Shown: positions 51,369 through 60,182 of the stretch, one piece after another
Position numbering within the stretch: position 1 is the first letter of the stretch
Layout: each line of letters opens with the position of its first letter
Source: an uncultured Collinsella sp.
GTDB lineage: Bacteria > Actinomycetota > Coriobacteriia > Coriobacteriales > Coriobacteriaceae
Direction of reading: 5' to 3'
Assembly: GCA_958370785.1 (NCBI GenBank)
Contig: CATXKN010000001.1
Coordinates: forward strand, 186,001 to 250,000
DNA: 64,000 nucleotides
Position numbers and translations under genes: made by a program
Notes under the pieces: generated by a model
Seen by the model: only the letters and a program-made list of their open reading frames with translations
The model's database searches: none
What the model was told of the DNA's origin: nothing

Positions 51369-52652
51369 CTACGCCAAAACGTCCGACAAAATCTCGATCA
51401 GGTTGTCCACGTCGGCTTCCTCGCAGACGAGCGGCGGCAGGAAACGCAGCGTATGGGCACCCGTAGCGTTAATCACGGCACCGGCGGCCAGCGCGCAGGC
51501 AACAATATCATGCGCATCGCCCGCAGCGTCATCCAGATCGCAGCCGAGCATTAAGCCGCGACCGCGTACCTCGACCACATGCGGTAGCTTGGTGAGCTTT
51601 GCCTCCATATAAGCGCCCACCTTGGCAGCATGCTCGCCATAATCGCCGCGCACGAGTGTGGAGAGCGTCGCGGCGCACGCCGCGACAGCCAAGCAGCTAC
51701 CGCCAAAGGTCGAGCCGTGGTCGCCCGGCTTAAACACGTCGGCGATCTCCTTCTTTGCCACCACGGCACCCATGGGCACGCCATCGGCAATGCCCTTGGC
51801 AAGGCTCATAATGTCGGGCTCCACGCCATAGGTCTGGAATGCAAACGGCTTGCCGGAGCGGAAGATGCCACACTGGACCTCGTCGGCGATAAGAACGGCG
51901 CCCACCTCGTGTGCCAAGTCGCGCGCCGCCGCCATAAACTCCTCGGTCATGGGGTGCACACCGCTCTCACCCTGAATCGGCTCGAGCATGACGGCGCAGA
52001 CCTCGCTTCCCAGTTGCTTAAAGATTGCACGCAGCTCATCGACATCGTTGGGCGTGCAGGCCACAAAGCCACCCGGCAGCGGACGGAAACTGTCCTGTAG
52101 CCAATCCTGCATGGTAGCGGCAATGGTCTCAAGCGTACGGCCGTGGAAACCGCCGCGCATGCATACGATGGTGTTGCCGCCGTTACCAGCACGCTTGGCG
52201 TACAGACGTGCGAGCTTCATCGAGCCCTCGTTTGCCTCGGCGCCGGAGTTGGCAAAGAAGGTCTCCCACACCTGCTCGCCCGCCGTCGGAGCGCCGAGCG
52301 CAGCTGCCGTGGTCTCATCGCCGGCGGCAATGGCATCGGCAATCACGCGCGCACCATCTACGTCGTCGTTGGCAAGCTTGGACAGCAGCGCCGCGACCTG
52401 TCCACGCTGCTCGATGTAGAAGTAGTTAGACACATGCAGAAGCTTTTTGGTCTGCGCCTCGAGCGCCGAAAGCACGGCAGGATTACCGTGGCCTAGGCTA
52501 CACACGCCAATACCAGCAAGAAAATCAAGATACTCACGGCCGTCATCGCCGATGAGCTTCATGCCGTGACCTTCGACAAACTCTACCGGCGAGCGACCAA
52601 AGGTATGCATAACGTAATGGGATTCGAGCGATTGTTGAGTTGCAAGTGACAT
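51369..52652 (-). CDS. argD: Acetylornithine aminotransferase
   Basis: PLP enzyme turning N-acetylglutamate semialdehyde into N-acetylornithine. Visible motifs are FLAGIGVCSLGHGNP, the PLP-site FANSGAEANEGSMKLAR, ADEVQCGIFRSG and the Schiff-base lysine in MSLAKGIADGVPMG. A segment of about 25 residues (IADAIAAGDETTAAALGAPT), just before the FANSGAEA motif, is extra compared with common ArgD. It closes the argC-J-B-D operon. Confidence 0.93.
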   Translation of the reverse strand: MSLATQQSLESHYVMHTFGRSPVEFVEGHGMKLIGDDGREYLDFLAGIGVCSLGHGNPAVLSALEAQTKKLLHVSNYFYIEQRGQVAALLSKLANDDVDGARVIADAIAAGDETTAAALGAPTAGEQVWETFFANSGAEANEGSMKLARLYAKRAGNGGNTIVCMRGGFHGRTLETIAATMQDWLQDSFRPLPGGFVACTPNDVDELRAIFKQLGSEVCAVMLEPIQGESGVHPMTEEFMAAARDLAHEVGAVLIADEVQCGIFRSGKPFAFQTYGVEPDIMSLAKGIADGVPMGAVVAKKEIADVFKPGDHGSTFGGSCLAVAACAATLSTLVRGDYGEHAAKVGAYMEAKLTKLPHVVEVRGRGLMLGCDLDDAAGDAHDIVACALAAGAVINATGAHTLRFLPPLVCEEADVDNLIEILSDVLA

Positions 52653-52721
52653 GGGATGCCTTTCGTTGAGCGCCGTACGGCGCAGGGCTATGGGTGCAGG
52701 GACGCGACGACTGCGGGTCAG

Positions 52722-53702
52722 CTAGACCGTCTGGAGCTTCTCGACCTCGTCGAGGTTCTCGGTCAGGCGTGCCGCAAAGGTCGAAAGCGGGTGCGGGTGC
52801 GTATCGAACTCGTACGCCGTCTCGGTGGAATGGATCACGGTACCGACGCCAGCATCGGTCAGCAGCTCCAGCAGCAGCGAGTGCGGCGTCGTGCCGTTGA
52901 TGATGTGGGCTCGGAACACGCCAGCGGCAAGCGCATCGACAGCGGCGCGTAGCTTGGGAATCATGCCTTTGTCGACCTCGCCCCCATAGAGCATCTCATT
53001 AACCTCGTCGAGCGTCAGGTTGGAGATGAGCGAATCCTTGTCGCTAAAGTCCTTATACAGGCCATCGACGTCGGTAAGGAAGATCACCTTATGCGCGTGG
53101 AGCGCCGCCGCGACGGCACCGGCGGCGGTATCGGCGTTGATGTTAAAGAAGCCGCCGTCCTCCCCCGCCGCGACCGTGGCGATAACAGGAATATACTCGC
53201 TGTCGAGCAATCGCTCGATATAGTCGGTGTTGGCGTGCGTGACCTTGCCTACGCGGCCGAGCTCTGGGTCGAGTGGCTCGGCGATAAGGGTGCCGGCGTC
53301 GCTGCCGGACACGCCCACGGCCAGGTTGCCGTGGTGGTTGAGCGCCGCGACCAGCTCCTGATTGACCTTGCCGCCCAGTACCTCGCGCACGATGTCCATG
53401 GTGGCAGGCGTAGTCACGCGCTGGCCGTTCTTAAACTCGACGGGGATGTCGTAGTGGCTGAGCGCCTCGTTGATGGCCTTGCCGCCACCGTGCACGATAA
53501 CAGGGCGCATGCCGATAATCTTGAGCAGGACGATGTCGCTCATCACGTCACGACGCAGCTGCTCGTCGACCATGGCGGCACCGCCGTACTTGATAACGAC
53601 CGTCTTACCGGTCAGGTTCTTAATCCACGGCAGCGCCTCGAACAGCAGCTGCGCGGTAACTTCGTTGGATTCGCTCGAGCGGCAATCGCGTGCGAACTTC
53701 AT
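52722..53702 (-). CDS. argB: Acetylglutamate kinase
   Basis: Phosphorylates N-acetylglutamate, the usual control point of arginine synthesis. The N-terminal KTVVIKYGGAAM, the substrate loop VIVHGGGKAIN and the ATP-binding VIFLTDVDGLYKD identify it. An N-terminal helix (RSSESNEVTAQLLFEALPWI), as in arginine-inhibited hexameric enzymes, suggests feedback control. The start at 53702 (MKFARDCR) gives 326 residues, slightly long. It is third in the operon. Confidence 0.93.
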   Translation of the reverse strand: MKFARDCRSSESNEVTAQLLFEALPWIKNLTGKTVVIKYGGAAMVDEQLRRDVMSDIVLLKIIGMRPVIVHGGGKAINEALSHYDIPVEFKNGQRVTTPATMDIVREVLGGKVNQELVAALNHHGNLAVGVSGSDAGTLIAEPLDPELGRVGKVTHANTDYIERLLDSEYIPVIATVAAGEDGGFFNINADTAAGAVAAALHAHKVIFLTDVDGLYKDFSDKDSLISNLTLDEVNEMLYGGEVDKGMIPKLRAAVDALAAGVFRAHIINGTTPHSLLLELLTDAGVGTVIHSTETAYEFDTHPHPLSTFAARLTENLDEVEKLQTV

Positions 53703-53783
53703 AGTCTGCCTCGTCTTTCGTGTAGCTATCGCGCCGTACCTCGTTGCCCGCGATTGCAGCGGGACGCGCGGCACATCGGGAGT

Positions 53784-55049
53784 CTAGGAACGGTAGTCGC
53801 CGTTAATGGAGATGTACTCGTGCGTGAGGTCACAGGTCCACACGGTGGTTGCCGCGTCGCCCGCGCCCAGGTCTGCTGAGATCACGATCTCGGGCGCCTC
53901 AAAGCGACGCAGCGCCTCGTCCTCGTCAAAGGGAACGGTCAGGCCGTCGCGGCAGACGGGCATACCCATCATATCGATGGACACATCTTCTTGGTTAAAT
54001 TGCACGCCGCACTTGCCGAGCGCCATGGCAACGCGACCCCAGTTGCAGTCGTGACCGGCGATGCAGGTCTTGACGAGCGGCGAGTTTGCAACAGCGCGCG
54101 CCGCGACATCGGCCTCCTCGTCGTTCGCGGCGCCGGTGACGTTAACCGTCACGAGCTTGGATGCGCCCTCGCCATCTGCGGCGATGTTGCGCGCCAGGCT
54201 CTCGCACACCTCATGCACGGCAAAGACCAACTCGTCGAAGGCGTCAGAGCCCTCGACAATGGGCTCGGCATCCGCGGCAGCGCCGGAAGCAAGCATGATG
54301 CAGGTGTCGTTGGTCGAGGTGTCGGAATCGACCGTTACCTTGTTGAAGGTCTGTTTGACGGTCGAGAGCAGCAGGGAGTGGAGAGCCTCCGGCTCGACAG
54401 GGGCATCGGTAGTGATGACCGCGATCATGGTGGCCATGTTGGGCATGATCATGCCCGAGCCCTTGCACATACCGCCCACCGTATAGGCATTGCCCGCGTG
54501 TCCCGCAGCCTCACTGACGTAGGACACGGCGTACTCCTTGGAGTGCGTGTCGGTCGTCATGATAGCGCGAGCGGCATTGGCGCCACCGTGGGAGGAGAGC
54601 GCCTCGTAGGCGGCAGGAACGGCAGTCTCAAACGTGTCAATCGGAAGAATCTGACCAATTACGCCCGTGGAGGCGACCAGGATTTGCTGAGGCTCGCAGC
54701 CGATGACCTGCGAGGCGATGTTGCAGGTCTCGCGCGCGCAGGCAAGACCGGTCTCACCCGTGGCGGCGTTGGCGTTGCCAGAGTTGATAGAAACACCGGC
54801 GATGATGCCATAGCCCTTGTCGGCGCCGCCCAGGTTGGCACGACTCACCTGCACGGGCGCCGCACAAAAGCGGTTAGTCGTAAACACGCCGGCCCCGGGA
54901 CAGGGTTTATCGGGCACGACGAGCGCGTAATCCAGGCGCTCGGGATTCTTGCGGAATCCGGCATGGATGCCCGCCGCCTTAAAGCCGGCTGCCGCCGTTA
55001 CGCCGCCCTCTACGGCACGGATCTTGATATCGAACTGCTCAGCATTCAT
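53784..55049 (-). CDS. argJ: Bifunctional glutamate N-acetyltransferase/ornithine acetyltransferase
   Basis: Recycles the acetyl group from acetylornithine to glutamate. The self-cleavage site lies in GMIMPNMATMIAVI, where Thr becomes the new N-terminal nucleophile. GVTAAAGFKAAGIHAG and TVDSDTSTNDTCIMLASG are also characteristic. Whether it also uses acetyl-CoA (bifunctional) is not visible, but no argA is present here. It is second in the operon, 134 bp after argC with a terminator-like hairpin between. Confidence 0.94.
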   Translation of the reverse strand: MNAEQFDIKIRAVEGGVTAAAGFKAAGIHAGFRKNPERLDYALVVPDKPCPGAGVFTTNRFCAAPVQVSRANLGGADKGYGIIAGVSINSGNANAATGETGLACARETCNIASQVIGCEPQQILVASTGVIGQILPIDTFETAVPAAYEALSSHGGANAARAIMTTDTHSKEYAVSYVSEAAGHAGNAYTVGGMCKGSGMIMPNMATMIAVITTDAPVEPEALHSLLLSTVKQTFNKVTVDSDTSTNDTCIMLASGAAADAEPIVEGSDAFDELVFAVHEVCESLARNIAADGEGASKLVTVNVTGAANDEEADVAARAVANSPLVKTCIAGHDCNWGRVAMALGKCGVQFNQEDVSIDMMGMPVCRDGLTVPFDEDEALRRFEAPEIVISADLGAGDAATTVWTCDLTHEYISINGDYRS

Positions 55050-55082
55050 CGTCTTTATGACTCCTTATGTCAAACAAAAAAT

Positions 55083-55154
55083 GGGCATCGGTTGGAGCGC
55101 CATGCCAGCCACAATCATGAGACCAGCTTAAAAGTGGCGCCCAACTCGATGCCC
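55083..55154 (-). terminator. Terminator-like hairpin between argC and argJ
   Basis: GGGCATCGGTTGGAGCGCCA (55083-55102) pairs with the 20 bases at 55135-55154 with few mismatches. On the minus strand it is followed by ATTTTTTG. It should cause partial termination inside the operon. Confidence 0.75.
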
Positions 55155-55183
55155 GACTACCAAATCGCTAACAATCGAATGTG

Positions 55184-56254
55184 CTACACCGGGCACGCCA
55201 CTGTGGGCAAGCCTCGTCGCTCGTCAAAACCAAAGACGATGTTGGCGCACTGGACCGCCTGGCCTGCTGCACCCTTGCACAGATTGTCGATGGCGCCCGT
55301 AGCCACCAGAACGCCCGCGCGCTTGTTGAGCGCGAGGCCGATCTGGGCGGCGTTGGTGCCGACGACCGAAGCCGTCTTGGGCTGCTGGCCGGCATCGAGC
55401 ACGCGCACAAAAGTGCGACCGGCGTAGAACTGCTTGTAATGGTCGACAACGTCCTCAAGGGCCAGCGTGTCGATGGCCTGCGGCGTAAGCGGCATCGTCA
55501 CCGTGGAGAGCAGACCGCGCTTGAGCGGTGCCAGGTGCGGGGTAAAGACGACGCGATCGGTTAGGCCCAAGATCTGCTCGATTTCGGGCGTGTGACGATG
55601 CTTGCCCACGCCATAGGCCTCCAGGTTTTCGTCTGCGCTGCAAAAATGCGTACGGGCGTTGCAGGACTTACCGGCACCCGTTACGCCGCTGATAGCGTCA
55701 ACGATCACGGGGCCGCTCTGGGCAACCCAGCCGGCGCGCACGGCAGGCGCGGCGGCAAGGCTCGTCGCGGTGGGATAGCAACCGGCGCAGGCGACCAGCA
55801 CGGGCTTGCCGTCGGCGTGGTCGGATGCGGCGGTCTCCAAGTCCTGGCAGAACAGCTCGGGCAAACCAAAGGCGCGAGTCTTGAGCAGCTCGGGGCTCGT
55901 ATGCTCGGCGGCATACCAGGCCTCAAAGGTGGCCGGATCGCTCAGGCGATAGTCGGCCGAGAGGTCAATGCAGGAGACTCCCGCGGCAAGCAGGGCGGGC
56001 ACCTGTGCCATGGCAGCCGTGTGCGGCACGGCCAAAAAGACAGCGTCGCAGGATTTAAGCTCGGGAGCATCGTGCGTCGTGAAGACAAGATCGCTCACGC
56101 CGGCGAAACTCGGATACACCGCGGACAGCGGCTGGCCGGCATCGGCGTTGGACGTGATGGCGACAAGTTCAAACTCGGGATGGCCGAGTACGAGGCGAAT
56201 GAGCTCGGCACCGGCATATCCTGCCGCACCGACGATTCCAACCTTTAAAGACAT
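55184..56254 (-). CDS. argC: N-acetyl-gamma-glutamyl-phosphate reductase
   Basis: NADPH-dependent reduction of acetylglutamyl phosphate. The Rossmann start VGIVGAAGYAGAELIRL, the catalytic cysteine in VACAGCYPTATSLA and SGVTGAGKS identify the long form. It is the first gene of argCJBD. Two ARG boxes lie about 85-120 bp upstream of ATG 56254, so expression is expected to be ArgR-controlled. Confidence 0.95.
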   Translation of the reverse strand: MSLKVGIVGAAGYAGAELIRLVLGHPEFELVAITSNADAGQPLSAVYPSFAGVSDLVFTTHDAPELKSCDAVFLAVPHTAAMAQVPALLAAGVSCIDLSADYRLSDPATFEAWYAAEHTSPELLKTRAFGLPELFCQDLETAASDHADGKPVLVACAGCYPTATSLAAAPAVRAGWVAQSGPVIVDAISGVTGAGKSCNARTHFCSADENLEAYGVGKHRHTPEIEQILGLTDRVVFTPHLAPLKRGLLSTVTMPLTPQAIDTLALEDVVDHYKQFYAGRTFVRVLDAGQQPKTASVVGTNAAQIGLALNKRAGVLVATGAIDNLCKGAAGQAVQCANIVFGFDERRGLPTVACPV

Positions 56255-56337
56255 ATCAGACTCCTTGTCTGCAGTTATGCACCAATGCGCATCCCGCAGC
56301 CGTCGTTATGAAGTGGGTTGAAACTTTAGCACCAAAA

Positions 56338-56376
56338 GATGCATATCTACGCAAATCTTTTGCATATTCATGCATT
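56338..56376 (-). promoter_or_regulatory. Tandem ARG boxes (ArgR operator)
   Basis: On the minus strand AATGCATGAATATGCAAA (56359-56376) fits the wnTGnATwwwwATnCAnw ARG-box pattern except for one W position. A second 18-bp box (56338-56355) matches with few deviations. The two are 3 bp apart, the canonical tandem spacing for ArgR hexamers. Confidence 0.85.
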
Positions 56377-56420
56377 GAAACAGTCCCGACACATTCACTC
56401 GAAGGAATTGACAAATAAAT

Positions 56421-56475
56421 GCGGGCCCCATATTGCCCAGTGCGCCTTACGGTGACGTTGCAATGTGGGGCCCGC
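56421..56475. repeat. Inverted repeat between the arg operon and the PNPOx gene
   Basis: GCGGGCCCCATATTGC (56421-56436) and GCAATGTGGGGCCCGC (56460-56475) pair with one mismatch around a 23-nt loop. It lies past the PNPOx gene stop and could serve as its terminator. Confidence 0.75.
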
Positions 56476-56519
56476 TACATGCGAGAATTTGAATTGTCGA
56501 AGCTTGCTGAGAGACTCGT

Positions 56520-56930
56520 TTAGAGCTCGATCGACACCCATTCGTCATGGTTGCAGATAAAGGCCTCGGGTTCCTCCACGCTAAAGAAGACGAGCGTGGG
56601 ATCGCCTGCGCCCTCGTAGTGCTCGCCTAGGCGCTCCAGATGCTTCCAGCCGGCCTCGCGCATATCGGGAGCGGCCTGGTCATCCAGACCCGCACGCCCG
56701 CGCAAGATGAGCCAGCCATGGCCCGGCCACCAACTCGTGGCCTCAAAGCGTTGATTTTGCAGCAGCTCTTGCCACACATCTTTGGTGCGCGCCGTTACAA
56801 ACCACAGCTTGCCGTCCTGAATCTGCGCAAACGAAAACGGACGCACATGCGGCTGTCCGTCAACGCTCGTCGCCAAATACCATGCCGGCACCGACGTCAG
56901 ATACTCCAACACCGTATTCAATCCGTCCAT
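56520..56930 (-). CDS. Pyridoxamine 5'-phosphate oxidase-family protein, copy 1
   Basis: A small FMN-binding split-barrel protein of 136 residues. VPAWYLATSVDGQPHVRPFSF and GKLWFVTARTKDVWQELLQN are the family's flavin-site segments. It is a tandem paralogue of the gene at 57001-57447, sharing the P-A-W-Y-L-A-T and V-R-P-F-S-F motifs. The substrate and true activity are unknown. Confidence 0.85.
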   Translation of the reverse strand: MDGLNTVLEYLTSVPAWYLATSVDGQPHVRPFSFAQIQDGKLWFVTARTKDVWQELLQNQRFEATSWWPGHGWLILRGRAGLDDQAAPDMREAGWKHLERLGEHYEGAGDPTLVFFSVEEPEAFICNHDEWVSIEL

Positions 56931-56962
56931 GTGTCCTCCTGATCATCCCATGTGCCCAAAGT

Positions 56963-56991
56963 AGCTAAAATAGCCCCGTCCCAAATTAGCT
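56963..56991. repeat. CCCCGTCCC hairpin past the second PNPOx gene
   Basis: AGCTAA (56963-56968) and TTAGCT (56986-56991) enclose AATAGCCCCGTCCCAAA, almost identical to 43269-43305. It lies ten bases from the stop codon of the 57001-57447 gene. Confidence 0.7.
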
Positions 56992-57000
56992 GCCCTAGGG

Positions 57001-57447
57001 TTAAAGCTCCAGGCGCTCCTCGCTGCCATCGATATCACAGAAGCGGGCGGCGATATTGCGCACCGAGAAAAACGCAAGGCGACCGTCGTTGGCGCCCTCG
57101 TGGTCTTCGCCGATGCCCACCATGTGCTTAAAGCCGGCTTGGCGCACCCGGTCGCTCACGACCGCGTCGTCCTCGAGCGCGGCCTCGCCGGTCAGCACAA
57201 TCCAACACTCCCCCGGTTTCCAACCCGAAACCTCAAACTTGGGGTTCGCGCTGAGCTCGGCCCACACGTCCTTATCGCGCGAGGTGCAAAACCACAGCTT
57301 GCCATCATCGACTATGGCAAACGAGAACGGCCTCACGCGCGGCTGATGTCCGTCCGTCACGTCGATCGTGGCGAGATACCACGCCGGAATACGCCTAAGA
57401 TACGAACAGGCGCGCTCGAGCTGCGCCGTGCGGTCGTTGTCGGTCAT
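57001..57447 (-). CDS. Pyridoxamine 5'-phosphate oxidase-family protein, copy 2
   Basis: A 148-residue paralogue of the preceding protein. IPAWYLATIDVTDGHQPRVR, PFSFAIVDDGKLWFCTSRDK and the C-terminal FFSVRNIAARFCDIDGSEE line up with copy 1. The pair probably arose by tandem duplication. It begins 30 bp past the ecfT stop. Proximity to the riboflavin transporter fits a flavin-binding protein, but this is inference. Confidence 0.85.
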   Translation of the reverse strand: MTDNDRTAQLERACSYLRRIPAWYLATIDVTDGHQPRVRPFSFAIVDDGKLWFCTSRDKDVWAELSANPKFEVSGWKPGECWIVLTGEAALEDDAVVSDRVRQAGFKHMVGIGEDHEGANDGRLAFFSVRNIAARFCDIDGSEERLEL

Positions 57448-57477
57448 AGGGACCCCTTTCCTGCGCTCGAATCGCGC

Positions 57478-58278
57478 CTAAACAAGTTGAAGATTGATGA
57501 CGATGACGCAGATGAGCAGCAACGCCGTCACCACCGCCGCCAACGCATCGCCGCGGCCAAATGTAAGCGCATGCAGACGTGTGCGGCCCTGCTCGCCATG
57601 ATAGCAACGGGCATCCATGGCGGCAGACAGCGTTTCGGCATGACGGAACACGCCCGTGAACAGCGGAATCGCCACACTGCCGAGCATACGCACGCCGCCG
57701 AGCGGGCCTCCCGTCACGCGCGCACCGCGGCTCGCCTGCGCATCGGCCGTCTGCTTCATCTCGGTGGCAAACTGCGGCATAAAGCGCAGCGCGATACCCA
57801 TAATCATGCCGAGCTCGTGCGCAGGAAGTCCCACACGCGCAAACGGCGCGAGCAGGCGCTCAAAGCCCGCGGTGAGGTCGAGCGTCGGTGTGGTGAGCGT
57901 GATAGCGCTCATACCGGCCATCATCAAGGTCAGGCGGCACGCCATAAAGGCGGCGGAATGCAGCGAGCCCTCGCTTATCTGCAAAAAGCCGAGCTGCCAC
58001 AGAATGCGCCCGCTCTGGTCGGAAAACAGGTTGAGCACCGCGACCACCGCGACAATCGCCAGCAGCGGTGCCATCGATGACAGGACGCGACGAGCCGGCA
58101 CCCGGGACACGGCATAGATCAGGACAACGAAGATTGCGATCGGGACCAGTCCGCGGAAGCTGCTGACCGTGAGTGTCGTGATCAGAAACACAAAGCCCAA
58201 GAGCAACTTAGTTCGCGGGTCCAGGCGGTGGATTGCACTATCGCCGGGATAGTAGCTACCAAACGAAAACGCCTCCAT
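57478..58278 (-). CDS. ecfT: Energy-coupling factor transporter transmembrane protein EcfT
   Basis: Membrane scaffold of the ECF vitamin importer, 266 residues with about five or six helices. RLDPRTKLLLGFVFLI opens the family pattern. The coupling helices carry the Ala-Arg-Gly-type signatures AQASRGARV and AMDARCYHG that contact the ATPases. Its ATG overlaps the stop of the ecfA gene by one base. Confidence 0.92.
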   Translation of the reverse strand: MEAFSFGSYYPGDSAIHRLDPRTKLLLGFVFLITTLTVSSFRGLVPIAIFVVLIYAVSRVPARRVLSSMAPLLAIVAVVAVLNLFSDQSGRILWQLGFLQISEGSLHSAAFMACRLTLMMAGMSAITLTTPTLDLTAGFERLLAPFARVGLPAHELGMIMGIALRFMPQFATEMKQTADAQASRGARVTGGPLGGVRMLGSVAIPLFTGVFRHAETLSAAMDARCYHGEQGRTRLHALTFGRGDALAAVVTALLLICVIVINLQLV

Positions 58279-60182
58279 TAACAGCCCTCCTCTCGCGTGA
58301 CCGTCTTGGATTTAGCCTTGTCCGCGACGTTAGAAGGACCGTCCGAGCGACCGATTAGCAGGTCCACCAACTCGTCTGCCAGCGACTCAACCGTATAGAG
58401 GCCGTCAAAGCGCAGCGGCACGCCTGCCTTCGCAAGCGCCAGCGCCATGCGCTGAGCGGCAGGTACGCCCAAGCCGATTGATTTAAGCTCATCCGCATGC
58501 GCAAACACCTGAGCGGGCGTGCCCTCGGCAAACACCGCACCTTTGTTCATTACGACGATACGGTCGCAGCAATTGGCTAGGTCATCCATACTGTGTGAGA
58601 CCATGACGACGGTCAGGCCCCCATGGTGAAGTCGATCGATGAGCTCCAGAAAATCACTGCGCGCCGCCGGATCGAGCCCCGCCATGGGCTCATCGAGCAC
58701 CAGGACCTCGGGCTCCATGGCAAGCACGCCAGCAAACGCCACGCGCCGCTGCTGCCCGCCCGAGAGCTCAAAGGGGCTCTTGTCGCCCACCGTGGCCAGG
58801 TCAAGGCCCACGCGCGCGAGCGATGACTCAACGCGGCGGGCAACCTCGGCCTGCGACAAGCCAAGGTTATGCGGGCCAAATGCCACGTCCTGTGCCACGG
58901 TCTCGGCAAACAGCTGACGCTCTGGATACTGAAACACCACGCCGACCTTTGCCTTAACAGCGGCGGCATCTTTCTTATTTACCAGGTCGAGCCCCAACGC
59001 GTAAACGGAACCCTCTTGGGGACGAATCAGGCCGTTGAGATGCTGAACCAGCGTCGACTTACCCGAACCGGTATGGCCCGCAAGGCCCAGGAACTCGCCA
59101 CGGCGCACCGTTAGCGACACATTGCGCAACGCCCAGGGGCTGCTAGGGTCGTTGCCCCAGAGGGCCTGTTTGTTCGATGCACCCTCGACGGCTGAGCGCT
59201 TGTGCCAACGGCGACGCTCGCGGGCGCTCAACGAATAGCTATACGAAAGGTGCGAAATCTCGATGACGGGCTCCAGCGCGTCTGCGCCATCGATTGCAGA
59301 GGAGACGTTGTCGGGAATACGAGGATCGGATGCAAAAGGCCGCCCGGCGATGCCTGTCCTACTCTGCTCGGCATAAGCCTGCGCTATATCGGCGACCATA
59401 TCCGCCTCGCGCACCTGTACGCAAATGGGCACGCCCTTTGCGCGAAGCGCCCTGCCAAGACAGCACGATGCCGGCATATCCAGGTTCAGCCGCGCGAGTT
59501 CGTCCGCCCGCGTCAAGATCTCCTCGGGCGTACCGAGCATGGCAACGCGGCCCGCTTGGAAGACAGCAACGCGATCGGCTTCAGCGGCCTCTTCCATAAA
59601 GTGCGTAATCATCACGATGGTCATGCCGCGTTCGTGCAGCGCGTGACAGGCCTTCATAAGGCCCTTGCGCCCGCGCGGATCGAGCATCGAGGAGGCCTCA
59701 TCCAATATGAGCACGCGCGGCTCCATGGCGAGCACGCCGGCAAGCGCCACGCGCTGCTTTTGTCCGCCCGAGAGAGCGTGGGTCTCGTGATGCTCAAAGC
59801 CCACCAGACCCACGGCCTTCAGCGCCTCGCGCACGCGCTGCGCGATCTGGGCCGATTCGACCCCTAAGTTCTCGGGACCAAACGCAACATCGTCCTCGAC
59901 AAGCGTCGCCACAAGCTGGTCGTCGGGATTCTGGAACACCATGCCCGCAGTCGAGCGGATGTCGTAGACTAGCTCGGAATCGGACGCGTCCATGCCGTTG
60001 ACGCACACCGTTCCCGCATCGGGCTGCAGCAGCGCGTTCAAATGCTTGGCAAACGTCGACTTGCCCGACCCGTTTCCGCCGAGAATGCAGAAAAACTCGC
60101 CATCCTCGATGTTCAGATCGATGCCATCGAGCGCCAGCGCAGCACCGTCATAGCTAAAGGAAACGCCCCGACACTCAATCAT
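58278..60182 (-). CDS. Fused energy-coupling factor ATPase EcfA-EcfA'
   Basis: Both ATPase subunits of the ECF importer in a single 634-residue chain. The first domain has GGNGSGKST, VFQNPDDQLVATLVEDDVAF, LSGGQKQRVALAG and ILDEASSMLDP. The second has GHTGSGKST, VFQYPERQLFAETVAQDVAF, LSGGQQRRVAFAG and VLDEPMAGLDP. In most bacteria these are separate EcfA1 and EcfA2. The domains are joined by a linker of about 90 residues without obvious motif. It overlaps ribU by four bases (ATGA). Confidence 0.94.
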   Translation of the reverse strand: MIECRGVSFSYDGAALALDGIDLNIEDGEFFCILGGNGSGKSTFAKHLNALLQPDAGTVCVNGMDASDSELVYDIRSTAGMVFQNPDDQLVATLVEDDVAFGPENLGVESAQIAQRVREALKAVGLVGFEHHETHALSGGQKQRVALAGVLAMEPRVLILDEASSMLDPRGRKGLMKACHALHERGMTIVMITHFMEEAAEADRVAVFQAGRVAMLGTPEEILTRADELARLNLDMPASCCLGRALRAKGVPICVQVREADMVADIAQAYAEQSRTGIAGRPFASDPRIPDNVSSAIDGADALEPVIEISHLSYSYSLSARERRRWHKRSAVEGASNKQALWGNDPSSPWALRNVSLTVRRGEFLGLAGHTGSGKSTLVQHLNGLIRPQEGSVYALGLDLVNKKDAAAVKAKVGVVFQYPERQLFAETVAQDVAFGPHNLGLSQAEVARRVESSLARVGLDLATVGDKSPFELSGGQQRRVAFAGVLAMEPEVLVLDEPMAGLDPAARSDFLELIDRLHHGGLTVVMVSHSMDDLANCCDRIVVMNKGAVFAEGTPAQVFAHADELKSIGLGVPAAQRMALALAKAGVPLRFDGLYTVESLADELVDLLIGRSDGPSNVADKAKSKTVTREEGC

